DNA of 64,000 nucleotides from Sphingobacterium griseoflavum (GTDB lineage Bacteria > Bacteroidota > Bacteroidia > Sphingobacteriales > Sphingobacteriaceae), in NCBI RefSeq assembly GCF_014653155.1, contig NZ_BNAF01000003.1, positions 124,001-188,000 on the forward strand, read 5' to 3'. Both the position numbers and the translations under genes were made by a program. Positions 34,794 to 44,831 of this stretch are shown here, one piece after another. Numbering within the stretch: position 1 is the stretch's first letter; each line of letters opens with the position of its first letter. The notes beneath the pieces were generated by a model that saw nothing but the letters and a program-made list of their open reading frames with translations, ran no database searches and had not been told where the DNA came from.

Positions 34794-35186
34794 TTATTTT
34801 ACAACAGTCGCTTCAAGCTCTATCGTCAATGTAGCAAATAGTGCCTTTACTTCGACCAGTGTCGTAGCCTGCTTAATCTCGTATTTTCTAAGAAAATCGC
34901 TATAGATATCTACACTGGTTGAGAAAAGCTCATTGATAGAAGTGGTGTACACATTTAATCGAACGATGTTTTTCATTTCATAACCTGCTTCGGTGATCAG
35001 GTGTTCCAAATTTGCAATGGTTTGCTTAAGCTGGGAGCGCATGTCCTCCGCACTTGGCTGGCCCTGCTGGTCTATAGCCACTTGTCCTGAACAGTATAGC
35101 GTTCCTGCTACGTTTTTTACTTCTACTGCCTGCGCCGAATTCGTGTACTCGCCCCACTTCCAAGGATCAATTGTAATTTTTTCCAT
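34794..35186 (-). CDS. Rid-family (YjgF/YER057c/UK114) protein
   Basis: A 130-residue protein of Rid length. LYCSGQVAIDQQGQPSAEDMRSQLKQTIANLEHLITEAG and VRLNVYTTSINELF are characteristic. Archetypal RidA deaminases have an essential Arg in a PARSTVEV-type motif; here the segment reads KQATTLVEVKAL, without that Arg, so enamine/imine deaminase activity of the RidA type is unlikely and it belongs to a different Rid subgroup. Monocistronic. Confidence 0.85.
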   Translation of the reverse strand: MEKITIDPWKWGEYTNSAQAVEVKNVAGTLYCSGQVAIDQQGQPSAEDMRSQLKQTIANLEHLITEAGYEMKNIVRLNVYTTSINELFSTSVDIYSDFLRKYEIKQATTLVEVKALFATLTIELEATVVK

Positions 35187-35309
35187 TTTCTTTGTTTTTA
35201 AGATTTAAAACAAAGGTCTGCCGAGTTGTGACAGCTGTCTGTCACAGCGGAATAAAATAGCTGTATTTTGTCAATCCCCCATGCTCGAATTACCAGCTGC
35301 TAGCGAATT

Positions 35310-35846
35310 TCAGGGATTGATCATAGCAGCAAAGGAACTCCTATTCACCGTCATTCGGAAGGAATACCACCTTTCATGCCCAACTTGGGTTGCGCTTTTA
35401 TGTAGTCCCACCTTGATAAAACCGTTTTTTATATAACAATTAATTGCAGCTGTATTGAAGTCGTATACATTCAATGCTACCACCTCAATTGCTGGTTTAC
35501 TAAAGCACCACTTCGTTAATTTGGCTACTAGAGCTGCTCCATAACCTTTGCCTAGAAATCGCTTATCGCCAATTAGGATACGACACAATCGGCGTGTTTG
35601 TAGGTCTTCTTCATATACCTCGCAGTGGCCGATGACGGCGTTTGTATCCTGGTGAATTACTTTGAAGATATGTCTATCTGGCTCTTTAAGATGATCGATG
35701 AGCTGTTCTTTCGTCAGTGGAAAGTGAAAGGCCGTACCCGCAAATTGTACAAGTTGTTCCTCCGTTGTTATCCAGGAAATTAGTCTGGGGAAGTCTGCCT
35801 CTTTAAACTCTTCGAAAACTATGCTATGCTCGCCCATGTGTTCCAT
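35310..35846 (-). CDS. GNAT-family N-acetyltransferase
   Basis: A 178-residue protein (start 35846, or 35837 at the fourth codon). GNAT features: FEEFKEADFPRLISWI at the N-terminus, a beta-strand with VIGHCEVYEEDLQTRRLCRILIGDKRFLGKGYGAALVAKL containing the acetyl-CoA pyrophosphate loop (R/Q-x-x-G-x-G/A type: FLGKGYGAA), and NVYDFNTAAINCYIKNGFIKVGLHK near the C-terminus. The RimJ/RimL-like layout suggests amino-group acetylation; the substrate is unknown. Confidence 0.85.
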   Translation of the reverse strand: MEHMGEHSIVFEEFKEADFPRLISWITTEEQLVQFAGTAFHFPLTKEQLIDHLKEPDRHIFKVIHQDTNAVIGHCEVYEEDLQTRRLCRILIGDKRFLGKGYGAALVAKLTKWCFSKPAIEVVALNVYDFNTAAINCYIKNGFIKVGLHKSATQVGHERWYSFRMTVNRSSFAAMINP

Positions 35847-36162
35847 GCTATTTTACCCTAAATATAAGAACCTGCCTACTTTTTCGAGTAATTATGGCTG
35901 GTATTAAAGCGCAGTAGTTTGAAATTGTCGTTTGTTTTGCGCGACAGCTTTTAAAGGGATCAGTATGGTCGTACCGCGCGGTCATGCTCTCCGCGTGACC
36001 AAGCATTTTTTGGGACGGCCTCAATCAGGGACATTATCGGGGCAGCGGAACAGTCGTCGCGCATGTACTTCTTTGCCGCTTTCCGTATAGTAGGAGAACG
36101 GGGTTCTCCCCTATCAACAAAGGGAAGTGTTTTCAATAAGCGTTAGGCTATCGGATTAAGCC
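35847..36162. other. Intergenic region
   Basis: No gene in 316 nt. A small hairpin GGAGAAC/GTTCTCC with a GGG loop (36093-36109) lies about 54 nt beyond the end of the serine hydrolase gene and may terminate it, though the T-run is missing. Confidence 0.4.
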
Positions 36163-37215
36163 CTATATTTTCTCGATCTGCTCAACCGCAGGGATAATAT
36201 ATTCCAGCATAATGTCAAAAGGGAGCTTTCCCCTCCAATTCCCGTAGTTACTTCCCGTAAATACAATCGCTAAATTGTGTGCCGGAACAGACATCATATA
36301 CTGCCCGCCATTACCCGAAGCAAACAAAACTTCTGTATCGATGTCTTTATGCTTTAAGTGCTCCCGATACCAAAAGAAACCATACCGTGCGCTTTGATAT
36401 TTTGCATTGGGCATTCTGGAATAGCGGGTAAACGAATAATCGATAATAATGTCGCAATTTGTGGATGTTTCTATCCACCCCGAACTAATGATTTGTTGAC
36501 CTTTCCAATCCCCTTTATTCCTTACCAAATCAATAATTTTGAGCATATCCAGCGGCCTCATAAAAAATGAACCAGCGGTCATGCCTTGACCTTTCGGCGA
36601 AATAGTCCATTTATAATCTTCGATGCCCAGCGGTTGAAAAAGATTTCTTGCTGCAAATTCCATGACCGTCATGCCGCTGGCCCTGGCAATAATCTCCCCT
36701 ACTAGCATAGGTGCGATAGAATTATAAGACCAATTGATCCCAGGTTGCTGTATTAAATCTATACCCAAACAAAACGCCACCCAGTCTTCCGTCTCAGCCA
36801 TCTCGTCTTCACAATTGGGGCCAAGAGCATAAAATTCTTCGCAGTTTAATCCCGCCCGCATTTCCAATAAATGCTGCACACGGATCTTACCTTTATCCTC
36901 GCCTTTAAGCTCCGGAAAGAAGCGTTCCAAAGGATCGTCAAGAGCAATCAGCTTTTTGTCGATGGCAATGCCTGCTAAAAGGCTTGTTATTGATTTAAAA
37001 GCGGAACGAATATCGTGGCGGCTGTCTTTATCAAAACCATGGAAATATTCTTCAAAAATGATGTGGCCATTATTTTCAACGATAACCGCATCAATCTGCG
37101 GATAGGTGTTGTCAACGATTTTTTCTTTTAATTCCCTAAAAAACGACTGGTCGACTTCCTGCCCTTTGGAAGTTATGTACAACAGCATCAAGATATGGAA
37201 TAGCAGGGTTTTCAT
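36163..37215 (-). CDS. Serine hydrolase of the beta-lactamase class C family
   Basis: A 350-residue exported protein (signal MKTLLFHILMLLYITSKG). The penicillin-binding fold is marked by SAFK in DIRSAFKSITSLLAG (residues about 70-73, S-x-x-K nucleophile motif), a YNS tyrosine motif in INWSYNSIAPMLVGEI (about 165), and a C-terminal region FASGNGGQYMMSVPAHNLAIVFTG that takes the KTG-equivalent place. Likely an esterase, peptidase or amidase in the periplasm; true beta-lactamase activity is not implied. Monocistronic. Confidence 0.85.
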   Translation of the reverse strand: MKTLLFHILMLLYITSKGQEVDQSFFRELKEKIVDNTYPQIDAVIVENNGHIIFEEYFHGFDKDSRHDIRSAFKSITSLLAGIAIDKKLIALDDPLERFFPELKGEDKGKIRVQHLLEMRAGLNCEEFYALGPNCEDEMAETEDWVAFCLGIDLIQQPGINWSYNSIAPMLVGEIIARASGMTVMEFAARNLFQPLGIEDYKWTISPKGQGMTAGSFFMRPLDMLKIIDLVRNKGDWKGQQIISSGWIETSTNCDIIIDYSFTRYSRMPNAKYQSARYGFFWYREHLKHKDIDTEVLFASGNGGQYMMSVPAHNLAIVFTGSNYGNWRGKLPFDIMLEYIIPAVEQIEKI

Positions 37216-37877
37216 CAGCGTAAATCTTCAACGAGCGATCAGGTCTTGAAGTACAAGGATAACAAATATTACTGATTTTATGCTAATCGCTCTCCATTTT
37301 CGACTTTCGTCCCAACCGAAATCACGGAAACGCTGCTGCTACTCAGGATGCAGCTCTTGGCTATCCCGTTACAGCCGAACATGTTTAGATGGATACGATG
37401 GCAAGTCGTTAGCAGACACCGTATGCCTATAACGAAGGAAAGTAGCGCAAAAAAATGCAGGGCGAGGTACAGCTCGATTGTCCGAGAATCGGCCCAATCT
37501 CCTCCCTCAATGTATGCCGCTTGGACAATCAACATACCTTCTTCTCCTAGAAAGATCGGTGCCTGCATGTGCACACAAACGGGACAGCATGATGATAACA
37601 TCGACTTTCCTATATATTAAAAGCATTGCATGCAGATCGCCGGCAAGCAACATGCAAATGCATGTGAGGGAGCTACAAAAAATAGGCTGCTACACCCTTC
37701 GACGTGGCACGCTCAAGTATCAATAGCTCGACCTCAGCTATCAAAAACGCGTGTTCAAGCATCTGCAAGGATATATTGCCTGCTGAAGTTTGCTCCGCAA
37801 GCATCAACAGGAGGCCTGCACCCATCAACAGGTCGACTGCCCCCATCAAGGTGGTCTTGCACGACTTCAATGAGCAA

Positions 37878-37891
37878 ATGCTACGTAGCAT
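37878..37891. repeat. 14-bp perfect palindrome, copy 1
   Basis: ATGCTACGTAGCAT is its own reverse complement. A second copy lies 378 bp away, and both follow GAGCAA(A). Two identical 14-bp palindromes in 1.6 kb of non-coding DNA are unlikely by chance; a protein-binding site or transposon-end relic is possible. Confidence 0.5.
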
Positions 37892-38255
37892 GCTTTATGC
37901 GACATTGCAATTACGCTTAGCGACACTTAAAGTCTTGAGACGATAGCTTTCCTAATCATTTACGATCCTTGCTGATAAAGATCTGATGTCCGTTTTTGCA
38001 ACACAAATGGTAGACTTATTTTCGGAGACAGGCTTCAGCAGCAAACAGATGCTCAAATGAATAAAGAAAGCCTATAAAGTTGCAAAACAGTCATGCTTCG
38101 ACAAAAAAGGGTCACATGAAGATGGAAAGGAGTCGCTTGTCAAAGGAATTTTTTTGATCGTCGACAAGAATCAAGCAGCTGACTTACCGAAAAAAACGAA
38201 CGACAAAACGTTATTGATGGTCCTCCAGTGCTACTTGTTGCGTGAAGACGGAGCA

Positions 38256-38269
38256 ATGCTACGTAGCAT
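38256..38269. repeat. 14-bp perfect palindrome, copy 2
   Basis: Identical to 37878-37891 (ATGCTACGTAGCAT) with the same GAGCAA in front; the downstream bases differ (TTGTC here, GCTTT there). Confidence 0.5.
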
Positions 38270-38878
38270 TTGTCTTGTGGAAGGAGAGAGTCGATAGGCG
38301 AAAAACACCGTTTACTGTCGTTTAAAAGCACAAAATGTGGACGTAAAATCTCTTTTGGATCTAATTGTCGGTTAGGAGGTCCGACTTTCCACGCGCCTTT
38401 TTTGAAAGCTTTTTTCAAAATTTAGCTTTGAAGAAAAACCGGAGCACGAACCGATCTCTTATTGATTCTCTTGGGACCGCTTTGTAGCAGTTCGTAGGGG
38501 AATCCTACTGCCGAACTTTCAGTCTCTTTATCAGTGTTTTACAAATTTTAAAAATCAATTACGCCACAGTTGACGCGCTGATTTAACATACTTTTTAGCT
38601 GCAAGTGCTTGTTATGGGCAATTTACATATTAATTTCCAGATCACAATAAACTTGAATGTCAAATATTTTCGGGACAATTGAGAAAATATTTTAGCTAAT
38701 ACATTGGCGTGTTGACAATGAAAAAACATCATAGTTTCTAACTTTTAGGGGTAGAAATACCAATAAAACAAGCCGAAACCATTTCATCCAAAGTACTTGA
38801 ATATTGGCGATTTTCTAGCAACCAACAGTTGATTTTTTACTTTGTAAAAGTCATATTTATCTTCTTGAAATAGGACTT

Positions 38879-41800
38879 TTAAGTAACAGATGCCTGGCTC
38901 TCAATATACCGATACAACTGCCCAGACGGAGTTTTAGCGTTTTGAGATAGTATTTCTTTACAGCCGAATAGAATAAAAACATCTTTTGCACGAGATACGG
39001 CCACATTCAGCATGTTTACACCTCTGTCGTAGAAATAGCTTTTGCCTAAATCATTGGTGCCATAGGTGGAGGAGAACAGGATTACTGGACGTTCTGCTCC
39101 TTGTAGGGCATGTACGGTGCCTATGGTCAATCCTGAGATGTTGATTCCTGCACGGCGTAACGTGAGGGCCAGCTCGTGTTTTTGTCCCGTAAAAGGGGTG
39201 ATTATACCCACTATATCTGCCAGGCGAAGCGTCTTTTGCTGTCTTTTTTCTTTTGCTGCAGTGCTGTTTTCGATGTCCTGATAGTGGCTAAGTAATTGCT
39301 CCTGATTAGCAAGTATCCATTGGGCTATAACAGCTGCTTCTTCTGAATTTGCGCGGCTGCTACCGCCTCTGATTACGGAAATACCGCTAACTGCATGAAA
39401 TTGCATAGGTGCAAACGGACTATTTTTTGCCGACCCTTTTTTGGGTTCCAATAGGCCATGATAGGCAAGGCGGTTACAATATTCAATAATTTCATCAAAA
39501 CAACGTCGGTGTTCGGTGAGCATCATGCCATGTTCCATTTTCGGATATAATTGATATGGAGTGGCTTTCTGGGCGAGTTGCATCATACTGCAGGCGCTGC
39601 TGAGGAAACCTTTGCTTTGCAGATCGGCAATTGATTTCTGGTCATTGATGTTGGTTATTACTTTGTATCGATGCAGGTTGGCATGGTCTACTTTGGCGGG
39701 GACATTCCATACGGGTTCTATTTGTAATGTGTCGCCTACTACCAAGGCTCTTTTTGCCAATGCAAAAGTGGCCGCTCCTACTTCTGGCGAAACTTGCCCA
39801 GCTTCATCGACAATCAGCAGGTCTATGTAGTCCAATAGCGGTGGCGTATCCCAGACGCTTCTTGATCCTGTGGTTTTGACAAGTTTTGAATAGCTAAAAA
39901 ACTTGGGTGCCATGAAAAATGTGGAGACAAAGCAGGGGCTCAGCATGGCAAAGCGTTGCCAGCGTTTTTGGGCATCTCTTTCTCCGTTTTTGTACACTCT
40001 ATCTTCCCGTATGAGGTCTTTGGTGGCTAAGATCCAGCGTCCTTCCCAATAATGGATGGCGAGGTAAAACAGGTCGTATTTTAATCCCATTTCCAGCTCA
40101 TCATAGAAGTAGGTTTCTTTTTTGTGTTCGGCCATTTTAAACCCTTCGTCATCTACGGGCGGATTGGATTTAATATTATTGTTTTGTTTCCAGTTTTTCC
40201 AGGCTTGTGAAAGCTTTTTGATTTGTTGGATTACTTGCAATTTTTCATCAAAAAAATGATGGAAGGAACTGATTTTATAAAAGTTTACGGTGTTGTAATT
40301 TACCGGACAATCACGGAATAGTTGTTTTAGTCGGATGGCTCTTTTTTCTTTTACGAAACGGAGAAATGAAAAGAGTTTTATCCAGAATGATTCCTGATCC
40401 AGATAATCGCTGAGTTTTCGCTCTATGTCTTTAATGCTTGCTTCTATTTGATCAAGTGCTTTTTCGTCTAGTTTTTGTCCTGAAAATAAACTTCCGGTGG
40501 TTGTGGCTCCTAATTTTTGAAGGTGTACGGGTATTGTTTTGTATTGTTGCCACAATTTGATGCCGTCCTGAAGCTCTTTTTGTTTGTATTGTATCGTGGC
40601 TTGTAGTTGTTTGGTGATGTTCAATACATTCAGTCCTTCTTGCTGGAGGTAACGTTGAGATTTTTCAATATAGGTTTGCTCTGCAATGGCCAGATAGTTA
40701 TGGTTTTCTTTATCTGTATGCGCTCCGCTCAGTCTGCCTTCTACACGTTTTAGATGGGGTATGCCTCCTGATACTATTTTGCTTTGTGCAGGCAGGTAGA
40801 GACCAAAACCTTTCAGATTTGGCAACCAGCGTTCATACAACAGTCCCGGTTTTTGGGTCACACTGAAAAAACTGTCTATGATGTTGGTTACTGCCTGATT
40901 GTTGGTGGAGCAGGCTACGATTACTGCGGGGTTATGTCCTTTTACGGCACTTTGTACTACTTCGTTTGCTACGATGCTTTGTAGCAGGGTTGTTTTTCCG
41001 GTTCCGGGCGGACCATTTACGGCTAGCACTTCGCCTTTTTGTAAGGTTTGGAAATGGTAAAGCGATTTTCTCTGTGAGATGGATAGCGGAAAGGCATGCG
41101 CCATCTGGCCAAGGTGAGTGGCAGATGTGTCTTCAAAGTGGTTGATGGTTAATAGGGATTTTAGTTGTGTATTGGATCTGTCTGCCAGTTTTTCCAATAA
41201 GGACGGTACTTTTTTTTCACGGATCAGGTAGTCGTATAGTCTGATAATGCCGTCTGCTGCGGCTGTAAGGTTTTCATGGGCGACTATGGTGTTTGAAAAA
41301 CTGACGGTATGGTTTTCTGAAACATATTCCTGGAGTTGCATTCCTGTAATCAGTTGGAAACAGTCTTGAATATAGGTCCAATATTCAGCCCATTTTTCTT
41401 CGCCTGCAAAGGGTCTGGCAAATGCGTTGTCTATTTTGTCTACGTCTGAAAAAATAAAATTTACGGCTTCATTTACCTGTGGTTCCAGGTGTGTACGTGG
41501 TATGTAGGGGAAGGTGTCTTCATCGGGTTTTAAAAATCCGTTTCTGTTGAGCAGCGCTCTGATCCAGAACGGATAGCTGATGCCTGTTTCTCCGGAGTAT
41601 TTGGTGTATTCCGGATCGGGGCTTATTCTGAATGGGGCTATCAGGATGCTGGTTTCTTCTAATTTTTCCCAATCAGGATCATTTTGGTTTGACCGTCCTT
41701 TTGCTTCGTTTTGTTTTTTCTCAACGGCATCGAGTAATGCTGTTGCAGATGCTGAAGGTACATGGCCTTTGGCATAGTCGATAGGTAGATTATGCAGGTG

Positions 41801-41884
41801 TATGGTTTTGTCTACCTTTATTTCTACTCGTGAGCCATCGGCCAGGGTATTGCGCCAGTATTCTAATAATTGTATTTGTTCCAT
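38879..41884 (-). CDS. Large superfamily-1 helicase (DNA2/NAM7/UPF1-like AAA)
   Basis: A 1001-residue protein. Walker A GPPGTGKTTLLQSIV lies near residue 290, followed by an insertion of about 350 residues rich in long helices, then Walker B DLLIVDEAGQVSPEVG (about 680), motif III-like LVVGDTLQIEPV, and the C-terminal SF1 motifs: IGTVHALQGAERPVILFSSTYG and NMLNVAVSRAKDVFILFG. The N-terminal 280 residues are unassigned. Proteins of this shape act as DNA/RNA helicases and occur in defence loci. It is the last gene of the minus-strand block that starts with SbcD. Confidence 0.85.
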   Translation of the reverse strand: MEQIQLLEYWRNTLADGSRVEIKVDKTIHLHNLPIDYAKGHVPSASATALLDAVEKKQNEAKGRSNQNDPDWEKLEETSILIAPFRISPDPEYTKYSGETGISYPFWIRALLNRNGFLKPDEDTFPYIPRTHLEPQVNEAVNFIFSDVDKIDNAFARPFAGEEKWAEYWTYIQDCFQLITGMQLQEYVSENHTVSFSNTIVAHENLTAAADGIIRLYDYLIREKKVPSLLEKLADRSNTQLKSLLTINHFEDTSATHLGQMAHAFPLSISQRKSLYHFQTLQKGEVLAVNGPPGTGKTTLLQSIVANEVVQSAVKGHNPAVIVACSTNNQAVTNIIDSFFSVTQKPGLLYERWLPNLKGFGLYLPAQSKIVSGGIPHLKRVEGRLSGAHTDKENHNYLAIAEQTYIEKSQRYLQQEGLNVLNITKQLQATIQYKQKELQDGIKLWQQYKTIPVHLQKLGATTTGSLFSGQKLDEKALDQIEASIKDIERKLSDYLDQESFWIKLFSFLRFVKEKRAIRLKQLFRDCPVNYNTVNFYKISSFHHFFDEKLQVIQQIKKLSQAWKNWKQNNNIKSNPPVDDEGFKMAEHKKETYFYDELEMGLKYDLFYLAIHYWEGRWILATKDLIREDRVYKNGERDAQKRWQRFAMLSPCFVSTFFMAPKFFSYSKLVKTTGSRSVWDTPPLLDYIDLLIVDEAGQVSPEVGAATFALAKRALVVGDTLQIEPVWNVPAKVDHANLHRYKVITNINDQKSIADLQSKGFLSSACSMMQLAQKATPYQLYPKMEHGMMLTEHRRCFDEIIEYCNRLAYHGLLEPKKGSAKNSPFAPMQFHAVSGISVIRGGSSRANSEEAAVIAQWILANQEQLLSHYQDIENSTAAKEKRQQKTLRLADIVGIITPFTGQKHELALTLRRAGINISGLTIGTVHALQGAERPVILFSSTYGTNDLGKSYFYDRGVNMLNVAVSRAKDVFILFGCKEILSQNAKTPSGQLYRYIESQASVT

Positions 41885-42165
41885 TGTGTGTGAAGCTATT
41901 TTTAGATTTGTCTGCCTTGATGAGTTTTTATTAAGGATTTCCTACCTAATAGTTTTATCAGCCCATCCTCCTGATTTGGAACGAGCTGATAGTAGCGTGG
42001 TTTTGCTTCGGAATAGAGATAGAGTTTTTTCATGGTGAAGATAATGCCTATTTTATTATACCAAGCTTTTCTCGGATTTTTTATTTATAACTATTGGAAT
42101 TTTGCATTCATTGTTTTTATCTTTTTAAGATACCAATATTAATAAGGACGTAGGGTTAAAATCCG

Positions 42166-42564
42166 TTAATTAATCTTTCTTCCGTAAACGGTGATTTTTA
42201 TATTAGGAATGATGTGAAGTGCAATTCCTTTACCTAAACTTATGCTGAAGCTGGCTTTGTCTACTACTTTTCCATTCGAATCATAAAATTTTCCAGAGGA
42301 AGAATAGGCTACTTTACCATTGTCATGATACGCTATTCCTGATGAGCTATATGCTGTCTTACCATTCGCATGATATACCGTGCCAGATGAAGATAGAGCG
42401 GTTTTGCCATTATCATGATAAGCGATGCCCGAAGAACTGTAAGCCGTCTTCCCATTCGCATGATATGCTATGCCAGATGAAGAGAAAGCAGTTTTACCAT
42501 TGTCATGATATGCGATGCCAGAATCGCTCCATTTTGTCTTTTTGTTGTTGTGATATGTTGCCAT
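42166..42564 (-). CDS. Tandem 15-residue repeat protein
   Basis: A 132-residue protein with about six consecutive repeats of the type SGIAYHDNGKTAFSS (residues about 15-104; 45 bp each in DNA), ending in a different hydrophobic tail (LGKGIALHIIPNIKITVYG). Units with YHDNGK and YHANGK alternate strictly, so the DNA has a 90-bp higher-order period. The motif resembles MORN/YwqK-like repeats that form extended beta-sheets. No signal peptide. It lies 84 nt after the OLD-family gene on the same strand; function unknown. Confidence 0.7.
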   Translation of the reverse strand: MATYHNNKKTKWSDSGIAYHDNGKTAFSSSGIAYHANGKTAYSSSGIAYHDNGKTALSSSGTVYHANGKTAYSSSGIAYHDNGKVAYSSSGKFYDSNGKVVDKASFSISLGKGIALHIIPNIKITVYGRKIN

Positions 42565-42648
42565 TTTTTATTTTTTTAAATTGGTAAAATAGAAGCTTCC
42601 AATGCTTCATAGTGTAAAGTTTTTTTATGATTTATTACAATTGACTTG

Positions 42649-44598
42649 TTATGCTGGATTAAAAATAAATCTTGGATCCTTTATTTCATTTAAAGCAACC
42701 CACTCAGCAAATTTTTCATTCAGGATTTCAGAAAAAGGTTTATCGAATGGTTCTTCGTTACATTCACAATCAATGAGATCGTCCAACACTTTCTCTACTG
42801 ATTTTTTAATTTCATTATTATCTTTAACTTTTTGATACATTAACCAAGGTTTATCTTTTGATGTACCAGAAAGATAGTTGCCTTGTTCATCCAATTCAAT
42901 TTTATCATGAGCAACTTCAAATGTTGAAATTGAAGTTCTATGTACCACACGTATTCCTTGTTCTCTTGCAGTTTGAATTTCCTTGTAGATATTTTGATTA
43001 CCAGTCCAAACATTATTGACGTGACCTTTTTTGTTCTTAGGGTAATCTGAATCATGCAATACTGAAAAGTTTACTTTAAAGTGTGCAAGCATTTTAATCA
43101 ACGGAACCATACTAAATTTTCCTCTAGCTCTGATAAGTATTGGCTTGTAATTGATGTGATATTTTTCGTTTTCCATGCGCATCACTTTGTCAAAAGCTGC
43201 ATACTCTGTATCGCCTTCAACTATTATTGGGTATTGGCCAAAAAACATTTCAGAAAGGTTCTGATCAAAACTATTCAATAATTTCAAATTGTCAATTTCA
43301 TCCTCTGTGAAGGTTATTTCGTCTGATCTGTATGTACTCGGATTTGGATTTCCTTTATTTCTTGATAATCGAACTATTGTTGTATGATCTTCAAATGGAT
43401 TAATAAAAAGAGGACTATGAGTCGTAAGCATAACCTGCCAAGATGGATCATTAGCTAGTTCATATAGGTATTTTGATGCTGCTCTGATACCGTTAGGATG
43501 AAGTGCTATCTCTGGTTCGTCAATTAATAGCATGTAACCTGGTAGCGATATCTCTCCATCTCTTTCGTCCATCGCTTTTTCTACTTCCATTTCTTTAGCC
43601 TGCTGTAATTCTTTTGATTTGTCATCAATAGCTGCTTGTTTGGTTTCTCTAGTTGCATCTGTTTTTGCTCTATCTCTTTCGCCCTCTAATTTTTTAATAT
43701 CTTTCTCAAGTGCTTTTAATTTCTTTTCATTATCGACTTTAAAACTCTTCACCGCCTGTAGTCTTGAACGAACTTGTAATAATGACCAAAACAATGCTCG
43801 TTGAGAACCGCTTCCTTGCTGATCCCAATCTATATTTTCTTCAAATTCCCGTATGCTTAATTTAGACCCTTTAATTAACGCATCGAGAGGGTCAACTTTC
43901 AAGTCTGACATTCCTATATTTAAATCAACAGAAAGATTTGGGAAGATTTTGTTATGGCTATTAGTCATTCTTTGACTGATTTTTTCAATAATCTCTTTAT
44001 GTTCTTCCACTGGCTTTTGAGCATGCTCAGTAAATATTTCTAATGCTTTGCTTAATTCAGATTCTTTATTATCTAAATGTGAACGTAGATTCTCCGCAAT
44101 AGGATCAACTATAAGTTTTAGTAGGTTCTTTAATTCTACTTGTGGATTCTCTAATGCACCTATTCTAAAAGGAACAGGCAATCTGCTATTAAAAACACTA
44201 TCTAACCCAGCAGCATTGCCGTCCTCTGAATAGCTCTCTAATTCGGGGTCATATGTTTTTCTTGTTTTAGAACCATTTTTATCCCATTCCCATCTGCTTT
44301 TTACAACTAATAAATCTCCTTGCTTCTCTTTCCACTTCTCAGCTATATTAGCCGTTCCTTCGGGTATATGGACAGAGATTTCCACATATGTATTTTCTTC
44401 TTTGGATTTTTTACAATAGTCCTTATCATATGAGTATATCTGAGTACCAACAGCTAATTCATAAGCTCTTAATATAGTTGATTTTCCTGTGTTGTTATCA
44501 CCAACAAGACATAAAATATTATCAAGACTAACCGTTAAACCTTCGTTGCCAATACATCCAAGATTTCCAATAGATATTTTTAATAATTTTGATCTCAT
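42649..44598 (-). CDS. OLD-family ATP-dependent endonuclease (ABC ATPase plus TOPRIM)
   Basis: A 649-residue protein from the ATG at 44598 (the frame opens at 44622, but 44598 follows the KTSC-like stop by one base). The ATPase has Walker A GDNNTGKST (residues 33-41), a signature-like QGSGSQRALFWSLL, a coiled-coil insertion rich in Lys/Glu, and Walker B YMLLIDEPEIALHP. The C-terminal TOPRIM nuclease domain shows PIIVEGDTEYAAF (catalytic Glu) and LHDSDYPK (DxD). OLD nucleases cut DNA in phage-exclusion and defence systems such as Gabija (GajA). The tightly packed WYL-like and KTSC-like genes before it look like partners or regulators. Confidence 0.88.
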   Translation of the reverse strand: MRSKLLKISIGNLGCIGNEGLTVSLDNILCLVGDNNTGKSTILRAYELAVGTQIYSYDKDYCKKSKEENTYVEISVHIPEGTANIAEKWKEKQGDLLVVKSRWEWDKNGSKTRKTYDPELESYSEDGNAAGLDSVFNSRLPVPFRIGALENPQVELKNLLKLIVDPIAENLRSHLDNKESELSKALEIFTEHAQKPVEEHKEIIEKISQRMTNSHNKIFPNLSVDLNIGMSDLKVDPLDALIKGSKLSIREFEENIDWDQQGSGSQRALFWSLLQVRSRLQAVKSFKVDNEKKLKALEKDIKKLEGERDRAKTDATRETKQAAIDDKSKELQQAKEMEVEKAMDERDGEISLPGYMLLIDEPEIALHPNGIRAASKYLYELANDPSWQVMLTTHSPLFINPFEDHTTIVRLSRNKGNPNPSTYRSDEITFTEDEIDNLKLLNSFDQNLSEMFFGQYPIIVEGDTEYAAFDKVMRMENEKYHINYKPILIRARGKFSMVPLIKMLAHFKVNFSVLHDSDYPKNKKGHVNNVWTGNQNIYKEIQTAREQGIRVVHRTSISTFEVAHDKIELDEQGNYLSGTSKDKPWLMYQKVKDNNEIKKSVEKVLDDLIDCECNEEPFDKPFSEILNEKFAEWVALNEIKDPRFIFNPA

Positions 44599-44599
44599 A

Positions 44600-44818
44600 T
44601 TAATCGTATAAATTTTTAACATATCGGTTAATGTAACTATTCAAACCGCTGCTACTTCTGGCTAATCCTTTCATGGTTTCTACATGACTACTTCCAGCTT
44701 TTCTGTAGCTGTAAGTATAGGTGCGGGATGTTCCTGAAAATTTTACTTTAATGTAATCAGCTCCTATTTCATAGGCGGATACTCCTGAATCTCCTCCTGT
44801 ATTTCTATATCTTTCCAT
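44600..44818 (-). CDS. KTSC-like small protein
   Basis: A 72-codon-scale gene (72 residues from the ATG at 44818): MERYRNTGGDSGVSAYEIG, then IKVKFSGTSRTYTYSYRKAG and a C-terminal helix GLNSYINRYVKNLYD. This is the shape of the KTSC domain, a short beta-hairpin/helix module seen in phage- and defence-associated proteins. The same frame is open to 45046, but the extra 76 codons overlap the preceding gene out of frame and are not protein-like. It sits 13 nt after the WYL-like gene and one base before the OLD gene. Confidence 0.65.
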   Translation of the reverse strand: MERYRNTGGDSGVSAYEIGADYIKVKFSGTSRTYTYSYRKAGSSHVETMKGLARSSSGLNSYINRYVKNLYD

Positions 44819-44831
44819 TGTTCTTAGTTTT

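Larger units (their letters stand above)
37216..38878. other. 1.66-kb gene desert
   Basis: No recognisable gene on either strand; open frames (for example on the minus strand at 38140-38418) have no family features and biased composition. The stretch contains two copies of the palindrome ATGCTACGTAGCAT (37878-37891, 38256-38269), both preceded by GAGCAA, and becomes A/T-rich from about 38,520. It separates the accessory genes from the minus-strand helicase/OLD/SbcCD block and looks like decayed accessory DNA. Confidence 0.55.

Noticed and set aside
38140-38418. Minus-strand 92-codon gene
   Set aside because: No family, signal or plausible composition; lies in a decayed region.
42300-42540. 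CRISPR-like array
   Set aside because: The 45-bp periodicity is coding (in-frame 15-residue units) and there are no non-repetitive spacers.
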